Part shown: in pieces, positions 1 through 5,525 of the stretch
How positions within the stretch are numbered: position 1 is the stretch's first letter
How the letters are laid out: each line of letters opens with the position of its first letter
Source of the DNA: Pirellulales bacterium
GTDB taxonomy: Bacteria; Planctomycetota; Planctomycetia; Pirellulales; Thermoguttaceae
NCBI GenBank assembly: GCA_030605745.1
Contig: JAUWHT010000085.1
Coordinates: 1-5,631, forward strand
Direction of reading: 5' to 3'
Length of the DNA: 5,631 bases
Notes under the pieces: generated by a model
The model's input: the letters and a program-made list of their open reading frames with translations, nothing else
Told to the model about the DNA's origin: nothing
The model's database searches: none
Position numbers and translations under genes: made by a program

Positions 1-137
1 GTGGAGTCGCAGGGGCAATCCGGCAGCGGCGCGCACACCGGTCCCGTGGTTGAGCATTGCGAACCGGACGTGGCGGGGGACATTAGGCTGGTGGGAGGCT
101 TTTTGGGCCGGAAGCCCAACGGAGGGAAAACTGCACT
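1..137. other. Unassigned left edge; possible gene ends running off the window
   Basis: No gene can be assigned here. On the minus strand two short frames stay open to the window edge, from an ATG at 83 (beginning MSPATSGSQC) and an ATG at 57 (beginning MLNHGTGVRAAAG). Either could be the first residues of a gene downstream of csrA copy 1, but neither has a ribosome-binding site. On the plus strand one frame stops at 51-53 (ending AHRSRG), so a gene entering from the left and converging on csrA1 is equally possible. The frames that read through the csrA gene on the opposite strand look like shadows. The only structure I see is the hairpin at 103-119. Confidence 0.2.
103..119 (-). terminator. 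Possible terminator-like hairpin after csrA copy 1
   Basis: A perfect 6-bp inverted repeat, TTGGGC and GCCCAA, encloses a 5-nt loop. It begins 18 nt after the csrA1 stop codon. Read on the minus strand the stem is followed by A residues, not a T tract, so it is not a canonical intrinsic terminator. It could be a factor-dependent end or a transcript-stabilising hairpin. The position is suggestive but the stem is short. Confidence 0.3.
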
Positions 138-365
138 CTACGCATTGCCGCCGGCTCCGGCGACATCAGCTTTGCTCACTGCCTTGTCCCCGGCAGCAAG
201 CTCGTTGCGGCGGATCGCATCGAACACTTCGCGCCGGTGGACCGGCACTTCCTTTGGGGCCTCAACCCCCAAACGGACCTTGTCCCCTCTGATGTCCACG
301 ACCACGATTGTAATGTCATCGTTGATGACAATACTCTCGTTCTTCTTGCGGGATAACACTAACAT
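138..365 (-). CDS. csrA: Carbon storage regulator CsrA, copy 1 (75 aa)
   Basis: This is a CsrA/RsmA-family RNA-binding regulator. The family forms a small strand-swapped dimer that binds GGA motifs in mRNA leaders and alters translation or stability. The protein starts MLVLSRKKNES and keeps family positions L4, R6 and the stretch GDKVRLGVEAPKEVPVHRREVF. That stretch includes V40, V42, H43 and R44, the second RNA-contact strand in E. coli CsrA. Residues 1-54 cover the whole fold. The last 20 residues, rich in Ala and Gly, are an extension compared with the 61-residue E. coli protein. The ATG start is fixed by the conserved N-terminus and by AAGGA seven bases upstream (373-377). A sigma-70-like promoter lies at 458-486. 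The gene is divergent from tatD, and a second copy sits about 2 kb away. The GGA within its own ribosome-binding site would allow autoregulation, which is inference. Family assignment is very secure; targets are unknown. Confidence 0.96.
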   Translation of the reverse strand: MLVLSRKKNESIVINDDITIVVVDIRGDKVRLGVEAPKEVPVHRREVFDAIRRNELAAGDKAVSKADVAGAGGNA

Positions 366-372
366 GGTTCGT

Positions 373-377
373 TCCTT
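373..377 (-). promoter_or_regulatory. Ribosome-binding site of csrA copy 1, containing GGA
   Basis: AAGGA on the minus strand lies seven bases before the ATG. It fixes the start codon. It also supplies the GGA core that CsrA proteins recognise, so CsrA binding here could block ribosome entry. GGA is part of any Shine-Dalgarno sequence, so the regulatory role is only a possibility. Confidence 0.6.
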
Positions 378-404
378 CGCTTTCTTGCCGGGACCCCCTA
401 TTGT

Positions 405-448
405 GGGTGCCCATCAGGAGGCCTCAGCATAGGTGCGCATACGCACCC
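405..448 (-). promoter_or_regulatory. csrA1 leader with two mutually exclusive hairpins
   Basis: The predicted csrA1 leader starts near position 451 and is about 85 nt long. Its first bases can form a hairpin: GGTGCG (432-437) and CGCACC (442-447) around the loop CATA. The same CGCACC strand (GCACCC at 443-448) is also complementary to GGGTGC at 405-410, so the two pairings compete. This could be a simple structural switch exposing or hiding downstream leader sequence, or chance in GC-rich DNA. The complementarity is seen directly; the function is inferred. Confidence 0.35.
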
Positions 449-457
449 TATCAATGT

Positions 458-486
458 AAGATACGACTCGTTTCTTGCAAAGTCAA
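458..486 (-). promoter_or_regulatory. Sigma-70-type promoter of csrA copy 1
   Basis: On the minus strand there is a -35 box TTGACT (481-486), a spacer of exactly 17 bases and a -10 box TATCTT (458-463). Both hexamers are close to TTGACA and TATAAT, and the spacing is optimal for the housekeeping sigma factor. Transcription would begin around 450-452 and leave a leader of about 85 nt before the csrA1 ATG. It is the best promoter match I found in the window. Confidence 0.62.
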
Positions 487-590
487 GCAAATCCGGCGCC
501 GGAACGGCGGCCTCTGCGTGATTTCTCTTGGGCTTTGTGGCAAAATCAGTGTGGGCCATTTGAGTTCCGCGACCGGCGGGGGTTGTCCCG

Positions 591-611
591 GTCCGGCACC
601 AATTACCGGAC
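591..611 (+). other. Small hairpin just upstream of tatD
   Basis: GTCCGG (591-596) and CCGGAC (606-611) form a perfect 6-bp inverted repeat with a 9-nt loop, 19 bases before the tatD start. There is no T tract. tatD also lacks a recognisable ribosome-binding site, so the hairpin may affect initiation or may have no role. Confidence 0.3.
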
Positions 612-630
612 GAACACGCAAGTCGTTACT

Positions 631-1440
631 ATGAAACACGTTACGAACATCTACTTCGATACCCATGTCCACCTCGACCAGGAGGAGTTCGACACCGACC
701 GCGATGCCGTGCTCGACCGTGCTCGCCAGGCCGGGGTCGAGACGGTCCTGTGCGTAGGCATCACAACGGCTTCGAGCCGCGCGACACTACGGCTGGCCGA
801 GACCCATCCACAGGTCTGCGCCGCGGCAGGAATCCAACCGAACTATTGCGCCCAGGCGGCCGAAGGCGATTGGGACCTGATCGTGGCAATAGCCGACCAT
901 CCTCGGGTTGTAGCCCTGGGCGAAACGGGCCTCGACCGCCACTGGGACTTCGCGCCGTTTGCGGTGCAACAAGACTACTTCGACCGCCATCTCCGCCTGG
1001 CCCAGCAGCGTGACTTGCCGGTGGTGGTCCACTGCCGCGACGCGGAAGCCGACTTGATGCCGATGCTCCGCGAGGCTTTCCGCCGGGGCCCGCTGCGAGG
1101 CGTGTTGCACTCCTTCAGCGGCGACGCGGCGACGGCCGCCGAGTGTCTCGAACTGGGGCTTCACGTCAGTTTTGCCGGGCAGGTCACCTATCGCAACAAG
1201 AAGTTCGACGCCCTGCGTGCCGTTGTGGTCACCATTCCGGAGGATCGGATCCTGATTGAAACCGACAGTCCCTACCTTATGCCGCATCCGCTCCGCGGCA
1301 AGCAAAAGCGCAACGAGCCGGCCAACGTCGTGCTCGTAGCTGAGTGCCTGGCGAAGCTGCGCGGCATGGGCCTAGAAAAGTTCGCCACGCAAACCACGGC
1401 CAACGCACGGCGGCTGTTCGGGCTAATACTACAATGCTAG
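631..1440 (+). CDS. tatD: TatD-family metal-dependent hydrolase / DNase (269 aa)
   Basis: This is a TatD-type hydrolase of the amidohydrolase superfamily. The family consists of cytosolic, metal-dependent nucleases with 3'-5' exonuclease or DNA-repair roles; the exact substrate here is unknown. It is a single TIM-barrel domain with the full motif series: DTHVHLD at 10-16 (ligands H12, H14), GETGLD at 97-102 (E98), VVVHCRDA at 131-138 (H134), VLHSFSGD at 158-165 (H160), and IETDSPYL at 209-216 (E210, D212). RGKQKRNEPANV at 222-233 matches the family's C-terminal motif. The length fits the usual 255-265 residues. I chose the ATG at 631 because family members begin a few residues before DTHxHLD. 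An in-frame TTG at 475 would add 52 residues that look non-coding. No Shine-Dalgarno sequence precedes the ATG. One oddity is that the usual GxHPH segment reads GIQPN at 67-71. The gene is divergent from csrA1 and convergent with mqnD. Confidence 0.93.
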   Translation: MKHVTNIYFDTHVHLDQEEFDTDRDAVLDRARQAGVETVLCVGITTASSRATLRLAETHPQVCAAAGIQPNYCAQAAEGDWDLIVAIADHPRVVALGETGLDRHWDFAPFAVQQDYFDRHLRLAQQRDLPVVVHCRDAEADLMPMLREAFRRGPLRGVLHSFSGDAATAAECLELGLHVSFAGQVTYRNKKFDALRAVVVTIPEDRILIETDSPYLMPHPLRGKQKRNEPANVVLVAECLAKLRGMGLEKFATQTTANARRLFGLILQC

Positions 1441-1455
1441 CTTCAACTGATCTAC

Positions 1456-1541
1456 CGTTTAGCCGCCGGGCTTGCCCGGCGCGTTGGTGGGTGTCAATAC
1501 GCTCGAACGCAGACGCGCCGGGCAAGCCCGGCGGCTAAACG
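1456..1541. repeat. 29-bp perfect inverted repeat with nested hairpins (REP/BIME-like)
   Basis: The arms at 1456-1484 and 1513-1541 are perfect reverse complements over 29 bases, separated by a 28-nt spacer. Each arm also contains its own palindrome, CGCCGGGC-TT-GCCCGGCG, so the DNA can fold as one long stem or as two small hairpins. This is the architecture of paired REP sequences (BIMEs): short GC-rich palindromes in opposite orientation between genes. It lies between the convergent ends of tatD and mqnD, where it could act as a bidirectional transcript end or protect both 3' ends. Neither side has a T tract, so it is not a standard intrinsic terminator. No transposase is visible in the window. 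Whether it recurs in the genome cannot be judged here. Confidence 0.8.
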
Positions 1542-1581
1542 ACTATCGGAAACGTCAATGACTTCACAACCCTTTGGAAGG

Positions 1582-1598
1582 CGCGACCAGCGGTCGCG
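1582..1598 (-). terminator. Hairpin directly after the mqnD stop codon
   Basis: CGCGACC (1582-1588) and GGTCGCG (1592-1598) are perfect 7-bp arms with a 3-nt loop. On the minus strand the stem starts 3 bases after the mqnD TAA. What follows is CCTTCC, not a run of T, so termination would have to be factor-assisted. The stem may instead define or protect the mRNA 3' end, together with the larger inverted repeat at 1456-1541. Confidence 0.4.
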
Positions 1599-1601
1599 GC
1601 T

Positions 1602-2462
1602 TTATGCGACGAACTCGGGTGCGACCAACTCGGGGATGATGCCGGCGGCGTGGCCGCGGGCAAGTAGCTCGGTGACGGCATCGCGACCGCGGCGGCCGAA
1701 ATCGAGCGTCCAATCGTTGACGTACATCTCGATGAACCGATCGGCCTTGGCACGATCCAGGCCGTGCGCGAAGCCCAGTGCGTAGCTCAACGCCTCTTCG
1801 CGGTGTTGTAGGCCGTATTGAATACTCTGAAGCAGCAGCCGGTGCACGTCGTGGATGGTCTTGGCCCCCAGGTCCTTGCGAATTGCGTTGGCTCCCAGCG
1901 GCAGCGGCAAGCCCGTCTGGTCGAACCACCACCGGCCCGTGTCGAGGATTAGTTCGAGGTTCTGCTGGTGGTAGGTGAGTTGGCCTTCGTGGATCACCAG
2001 GCCGGCGTCGATCGGCTGGCGTTGGTAGACGCCGGCGGCCACTACGTCGAGGATCTGGTCGAACGGCACGACAACCTGCTCGAAGTCGACGCCCAAGCAC
2101 ATTCTCAGGACTAGATAAGCGGTGGTCAACGTGCCGGGCACAGCGATGGTGCCCTGAGCCAATTCCTCGGTCGACTTTTTCGATCGGGCGACGAGCATCG
2201 GCCCGTATTGATCACCCATGCTGGCCCCGCAGGTGCACAGCATGTAACGATCCTTCAGGTGGGCGTAGGCATGGACGCTGATGGCCGTAAGTTCCAACTC
2301 GCCGGAGAACGCCCGGCGGTTGAGCGTCTCGATGTCTGCCAACTCATGTTCGAAGCGGTAACTGCCCGTGGTGATTTTCTCCCCGGCCAGGGCATAGAAC
2401 ATGAAGGCATCGTCCGGATCGGGGCTATGGCCGACGCGGATAAGGAGCCGGGAATCGTTCAC
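1602..2462 (-). CDS. mqnD: 1,4-dihydroxy-6-naphthoate synthase MqnD, futalosine menaquinone pathway (286 aa)
   Basis: MqnD converts cyclic dehypoxanthine futalosine to 1,4-dihydroxy-6-naphthoate, a late cytosolic step of the futalosine route to menaquinone. The fold resembles periplasmic binding proteins, which is why homologues are often labelled substrate-binding proteins. There is no signal peptide. Supporting motifs are GHSPDPDDAFMFYAL at 11-25 (the family's SPxPxDxF start), AISVHAYAHL at 60-69, GDQYGPMLVAR at 83-93, AVPGTLTTAYLVLR at 107-120, AGLVIHEGQLTY at 153-164 and TGLPLPLGANAIRKDL at 183-198. H158 matches the catalytic-base histidine of the Thermus enzyme (His145 there). Length is normal for the family. 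The start is a GTG overlapping the stop of csrA2 in GTGA, with AGAGGG five bases upstream, so the two genes are probably co-translated. The LxxGRW-type signatures of the paralogue MqnA are absent. No other mqn genes are in the window. Confidence 0.88.
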   Translation of the reverse strand: MNDSRLLIRVGHSPDPDDAFMFYALAGEKITTGSYRFEHELADIETLNRRAFSGELELTAISVHAYAHLKDRYMLCTCGASMGDQYGPMLVARSKKSTEELAQGTIAVPGTLTTAYLVLRMCLGVDFEQVVVPFDQILDVVAAGVYQRQPIDAGLVIHEGQLTYHQQNLELILDTGRWWFDQTGLPLPLGANAIRKDLGAKTIHDVHRLLLQSIQYGLQHREEALSYALGFAHGLDRAKADRFIEMYVNDWTLDFGRRGRDAVTELLARGHAAGIIPELVAPEFVA

Positions 2463-2473
2463 GGATTCCCTCT
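2459..2473 (-). promoter_or_regulatory. csrA2/mqnD GTGA overlap with mqnD ribosome-binding site
   Basis: AGAGGG (2468-2473) lies five bases before the mqnD GTG (2460-2462), and the TGA of csrA2 (2459-2461) shares two of those bases. Such overlaps normally mean translational coupling by ribosome reinitiation. The site reads ACAGAGGGAATC in context and contains a GGA core, so a CsrA protein could in principle bind over it and reduce mqnD translation. The overlap is seen directly; the regulation is inference. Confidence 0.6.
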
Positions 2474-2659
2474 GTGAAGTTGGCCCGCCGGGCGATTCTC
2501 CCGCTGGATCGCTTCGAAGACCTCGCGACGATGGACGGGGATCTCCGCGGGCGCATCGATTCCCACGCGGACCTTGTCCCCACGGATGTCGACGATCGTC
2601 ACCACGACGTTGTCGCCGATAATGATGCTTTCATCGCGTTGGCGGGACAGAACGAGCAT
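2459..2659 (-). CDS. csrA: Carbon storage regulator CsrA, copy 2 (66 aa)
   Basis: This is a second CsrA-family mRNA-binding regulator. It begins MLVLSRQRDES, carries DIRGDKVRVGIDAPAEIPVHRREVF and keeps L4, R6, H43 and R44. The core of about 54 residues is complete, followed by a short, probably disordered tail ending LHRGNP. It shares the segments DIRGDKVR and PVHRREVF with copy 1 but differs in the first RNA-binding strand (VVVTIV against ITIVVV) and in the whole tail. It is thus a diverged paralogue, not a recent duplicate. The ATG follows AGGG with an 8-base gap (2668-2671). Its stop overlaps the mqnD start by four bases. The leader reads GGATG across the start codon, close to the CsrA consensus core, which would permit self-repression. 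An AT-rich TATATT (2705-2710) might be a -10 box, but I see no matching -35 box. Confidence 0.95.
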   Translation of the reverse strand: MLVLSRQRDESIIIGDNVVVTIVDIRGDKVRVGIDAPAEIPVHRREVFEAIQRENRPAGQLHRGNP

Positions 2660-2753
2660 CCATATAACCCTACGTCTGCACAGGAATCTCGGAAGCGCAC
2701 ATAGAATATATCGGTTTGGGCAACTATGGTGGACCAGGAAAAATGCCCAGCAT

Positions 2754-2800
2754 AGTGGAAAGTGGAAAGCGGAAAGCTGAAAGCTGAAAGCTGAAAGCGG
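2754..2800. repeat. 7-bp tandem repeat array, about 6.7 units (AGYKGAA type)
   Basis: Consecutive heptamers from 2754 read AGTGGAA twice, AGCGGAA once, AGCTGAA three times and a partial AGCGG. The array lies between the 3' end of the M16 gene and csrA2. On the M16 transcript strand it is a C/U-rich tract with almost no G, a composition favoured by Rho, so it might help end the M16 message. Heptameric tandem arrays (STRR sequences) are known from cyanobacteria. Degenerate inverted copies follow at 2824-2851 inside the M16 coding end. Confidence 0.85.
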
Positions 2801-2853
2801 GTTGTCTTCTATTGCCTATCCGTTACCGCCTTCCCATTTCCGCTTTCGGCTTT
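2787..2853. repeat. Inverted pairing between the heptad array and the M16 gene 3' end
   Basis: Bases 2787-2800 are complementary to 2840-2853 at 13 of 14 positions, and the one mismatch is a G-U pair in one RNA sense. The right arm belongs to four degenerate heptamers on the opposite strand (2824-2851: AGCCGAA, AGCGGAA, ATGGGAA, GGCGGTA). They encode the lysine- and glycine-containing tail of the M16 protein (about residues 873-882). The resulting stem would straddle the M16 stop codon with a loop of about 39 nt. Confidence 0.55.
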
Positions 2854-5469
2854 TGGCGAGGTGGTCACCAGCACGTAGTCGCCAAGATATTTCCGGGCGA
2901 CGCCGACCACCTCATCAAGCGTGACGGCTCTGATCCGCGCGTCGAACGTCTTGTCGTAGGCGTAGCCCAGGCCGTAGAGGTCGTCCAGGGCGGCCTGTCG
3001 GGCCTGATCGGCGATGGTGGTTCCTTCTTGGGCGTGCAGGGCGATGACCATCTCGACGGCGGTGCAGAATTCCTCCTCGGTGATCTTGCCGGCTTTCGCC
3101 CGGGCAACGTTCTTTTGGATTCGGCCGACCACTTCATCAATCCTCTCGGGCTGGGTCTGGGACAGGATGGCAAGATAGCCCGGGGCCGGACCAGTGATCT
3201 GGAACGCGTGGATGAAGTAAACCAACCCTTCGCCGCGCAGCTCGTTGTGCAACCACCCGCCGGGGAAGCCGTAGCCGGACATGATCGCGTCGAGCACGGT
3301 CAACGCGGCGTGGTCCTTCGAGTTGCGGATGCTGGCGGTCGGATAGCCCAGCAGGACCATGCCGGTCTGCTTGCGGGTCTGCTTGTGGCGGACGATGTTC
3401 TGCGGTATCGCGTTGGGGCGGTTGAACTCGATCGACTGGAAGTTGGGATCCGGCTTCAGTTGGCCGAAATGCTGCTTTACCAGCGCAAGCGCATCGTCCG
3501 GATCGATGTCGCCGAAGACGGTCACGACCATGTTGCCCGGTATGAAGTACTTCGCGTGGTAGGCTCTGAGGTCTTCAGCCGTGAGCCGTGTTACCGAGTC
3601 GGTCTTGCCGCCTTGCAGCAGGTGATAGGGCGAGGTTTCCGGCAGACTGTCGTAGAAGACCTCGAATATCTCCGCGTGGGGATCGTCAGCCCGCCGGGCG
3701 ATCGCGCCCAGGGCCAGTTTTTGCACCTTTTTGAATTGGTCGTTGGGGAAGGTAGACTGCGTAAAGCATTCGGCGAACATGGCGACCGCCTGAGGAAAGT
3801 CCTCACACAGCGTGGTCGCACTGCCAAAGACCGTGTTCCGCCCGGCACCCATCGATAGCTTTCCGCCGATCGAGTCGAAGTATTGGGCGATCTGCTGGGC
3901 CGAATGCCGAGCAGTTCCCTTGTCGAGCATGGCGCCGACCAGTGCCGAGCGTCCGGCCGTCGCTTCGGTATCCACCAGGCAGCCGCCCAGCACGTAGGCC
4001 TGGATGTTGACCATCGGCAGGCCGGCATGGCGCTTGATCAGCACGCGCAGCCCGTTGGGCAGCCGCACCGCGCGGATCTCGCTTTCGCCGCTGGTGACGT
4101 CCTGGCCGGCCCAAGTGGGTGCTCCACCGAGCGGGCAAATGACCACGCGGTTGAGTCGGCTTGGCACGAAGTACCGCCGGGCCACGTCGTGAATCTGCTC
4201 GGCGGTAACCTTCTGGATGTTCTTGACGTAGTTTTTGTCGAACAGCGGGTCGCCGGCCGAAAGGAAGTTGCGTCCCAGGCTTTCGGCCGCATCTTGCACC
4301 GTCTGCTGGCCGAAGACCAATTCGGCCGCCTTCTGCTTCTTGGCCTTGGCCAGCTCGGCCGGGCCGACCAGTTCGTCGCGCAGCCGGTAGACCTCGCGGA
4401 GAATCTCGTCGCAGGCCTGCTGCCAGTGGTCGGGCTGGGCGCTGGCCATCACCGCGAAAAAGCCCTTGACAAAATGGGGCGTGTAGCTGGCCGAGTTGAC
4501 CGAGAGCACCACTTGCTCGTCGTACTTCAGCCGCCGCACCAGCCGCGAGCTTTCCCCTTCGGCCAGGATGTACGCGGCCACGTCCAGTGCGTACAGGTCC
4601 GGGTGCGAGGGCTTAACCGTAGGCCAGGCCAGCACCAGGTCGTAGGTTGTACCGTCCATCTCGCGGATCGCTTCGCGGGGCGTAAGCTGCTCTGGCTCGT
4701 CGGGCAGCGCGACGAATGTTTCACGACCCCGCGAGGTCCCGGTCCATTGCCGGGCGACTTCGTCGAGCACCTTCTGGGTGTCCACGTCGCCCACCACCAC
4801 GAAGATCTGGTTGTTGGGCACGTATCGCTGGCGATAGAAATCGATGATCGTCTGGTTCGTCGTGCGATTGAGCACTTCGAGGTAACCGATTACCGGATGG
4901 CAGACCGGATGCTGGGTGTAGAGGGTCTTTTTCAGCAGTTTCCACTGTACCCGCCGCCGGTTGACTTCGCCGTCGGCCAACTCACGTCGTATCACTTTCA
5001 ACTCGCGCTCGAATTCGGCCGGTTCGAACGCGATGTTCTGCATGGCGTCGGCCAGCAGGTCGATGGCAGTCATCACCTGCGAAGCCGGACAGTCAACGTA
5101 GTAGGCCGTTAGGTGCGTCGAGGTGTAGGCATTGGTTGCCCCGCCGAAGGTGTCAATGATTTTTTCGATCTCCTTCTCGGTACGTTTGTCGGTAGTTCCG
5201 CCGGAGACGACGTGTTCGAGCACGTGGCTCAGCCCGGCGCCCAAATTGCGGCCTTCGAATGCGCTGCCGGTGTTCTTCACGTAACAACGGACCGTAGCCA
5301 CCGGGGCCACGTGGTTCTCCTGAACGATCACCGTCAGGCCGTTGGAGAGCGTGGCCAAGGTGACCCGATCGGCCAGGTGCCGAATACTAGTGTACTGGGG
5401 TGCCGCCATCGCCGGCGTCAAGTGCACCAGAAAAATGAACGCTAGACACCAGGGTATGCTTTTTTTCAT
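2809..5469 (-). CDS. Exported two-domain M16 (pitrilysin/insulinase-type) zinc metallopeptidase (886 aa)
   Basis: This is an M16-family peptidase. These enzymes enclose and cut peptides or unfolded segments inside a chamber built from two homologous halves. A Sec signal peptide is clear: MKK, a hydrophobic stretch from about 5 to 18, then an AMA-A site near residue 23, so the enzyme probably acts in the periplasm or outside. The N-terminal half (about 35-450) has the inverted zinc motif HVLEH with H82, E85 and H86. The probable third ligand is E163, 78 residues after E85 as in pitrilysin. The C-terminal half (about 465-865) lacks HxxEH, as expected for the inactive partner, and has ELRGEGLVYF at 743-752 with the family's Arg-Tyr pair (R745, Y751). 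The length fits fused two-domain members, as in the PqqL group. The ATG follows AAAGGA with 8 bases between (5478-5483). The last 15 residues coincide with heptad repeats. Substrate is unknown, and the neighbours give no pathway. Confidence 0.93.
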   Translation of the reverse strand: MKKSIPWCLAFIFLVHLTPAMAAPQYTSIRHLADRVTLATLSNGLTVIVQENHVAPVATVRCYVKNTGSAFEGRNLGAGLSHVLEHVVSGGTTDKRTEKEIEKIIDTFGGATNAYTSTHLTAYYVDCPASQVMTAIDLLADAMQNIAFEPAEFERELKVIRRELADGEVNRRRVQWKLLKKTLYTQHPVCHPVIGYLEVLNRTTNQTIIDFYRQRYVPNNQIFVVVGDVDTQKVLDEVARQWTGTSRGRETFVALPDEPEQLTPREAIREMDGTTYDLVLAWPTVKPSHPDLYALDVAAYILAEGESSRLVRRLKYDEQVVLSVNSASYTPHFVKGFFAVMASAQPDHWQQACDEILREVYRLRDELVGPAELAKAKKQKAAELVFGQQTVQDAAESLGRNFLSAGDPLFDKNYVKNIQKVTAEQIHDVARRYFVPSRLNRVVICPLGGAPTWAGQDVTSGESEIRAVRLPNGLRVLIKRHAGLPMVNIQAYVLGGCLVDTEATAGRSALVGAMLDKGTARHSAQQIAQYFDSIGGKLSMGAGRNTVFGSATTLCEDFPQAVAMFAECFTQSTFPNDQFKKVQKLALGAIARRADDPHAEIFEVFYDSLPETSPYHLLQGGKTDSVTRLTAEDLRAYHAKYFIPGNMVVTVFGDIDPDDALALVKQHFGQLKPDPNFQSIEFNRPNAIPQNIVRHKQTRKQTGMVLLGYPTASIRNSKDHAALTVLDAIMSGYGFPGGWLHNELRGEGLVYFIHAFQITGPAPGYLAILSQTQPERIDEVVGRIQKNVARAKAGKITEEEFCTAVEMVIALHAQEGTTIADQARQAALDDLYGLGYAYDKTFDARIRAVTLDEVVGVARKYLGDYVLVTTSPKAESGNGKAVTDRQ

Positions 5470-5477
5470 GGATTTGA

Positions 5478-5483
5478 TCCTTT
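5478..5483 (-). promoter_or_regulatory. Ribosome-binding site of the M16 peptidase gene
   Basis: AAAGGA on the minus strand is eight bases upstream of the ATG at 5469. It confirms the start that gives the signal peptide. The second and third codons form a run of seven A residues directly after ATG. I found no convincing promoter between this site and the window end; the AT-rich repeat array occupies the likely promoter region. Confidence 0.7.
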
Positions 5484-5525
5484 CGCAAATCGTAACCGTT
5501 CACGAGGCCACGGAGAAGACCAGGA

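Noticed and set aside
475..630. N-terminal extension of TatD from a TTG at 475
   Set aside because: The added 52 residues resemble no TatD N-terminus and would begin inside the csrA1 promoter region. The ATG at 631 gives the standard length.
787..1305. 172-codon minus-strand frame inside tatD
   Set aside because: It is antisense to the conserved TatD motifs and has no recognisable features or ribosome-binding site.
1456..1541. CRISPR or insertion-sequence reading of the inverted repeat
   Set aside because: There are only two copies, in opposite orientation, with no spacer series, no transposase and no target duplication that I can see.
1564..2100. 178-codon minus-strand frame overlapping mqnD
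   Set aside because: The translation is rich in Arg and Pro with no domain, typical of an out-of-frame reading of GC-rich coding DNA. The mqnD frame has all family motifs.
2723..2756. Possible terminator or promoter between the M16 gene and csrA2 (ATGC-TGG-GCAT then T5 on the minus strand; ACTATG/CATAGT repeat; TATATT at 2705-2710)
   Set aside because: The stems are only 4-6 bp, and no -35 box fits the TATATT at 16-18 bp. None is strong enough to list as a site.
2812..5445. Three long open frames (348, 409 and 110 codons) on the plus strand opposite the M16 gene
   Set aside because: They lie in register with the M16 codons. Stops there would need TTA, CTA or TCA codons in the M16 gene, which are rare in GC-rich DNA, so the frames stay open by default. 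The translations show no recognisable domain, while the M16 frame has full motifs.
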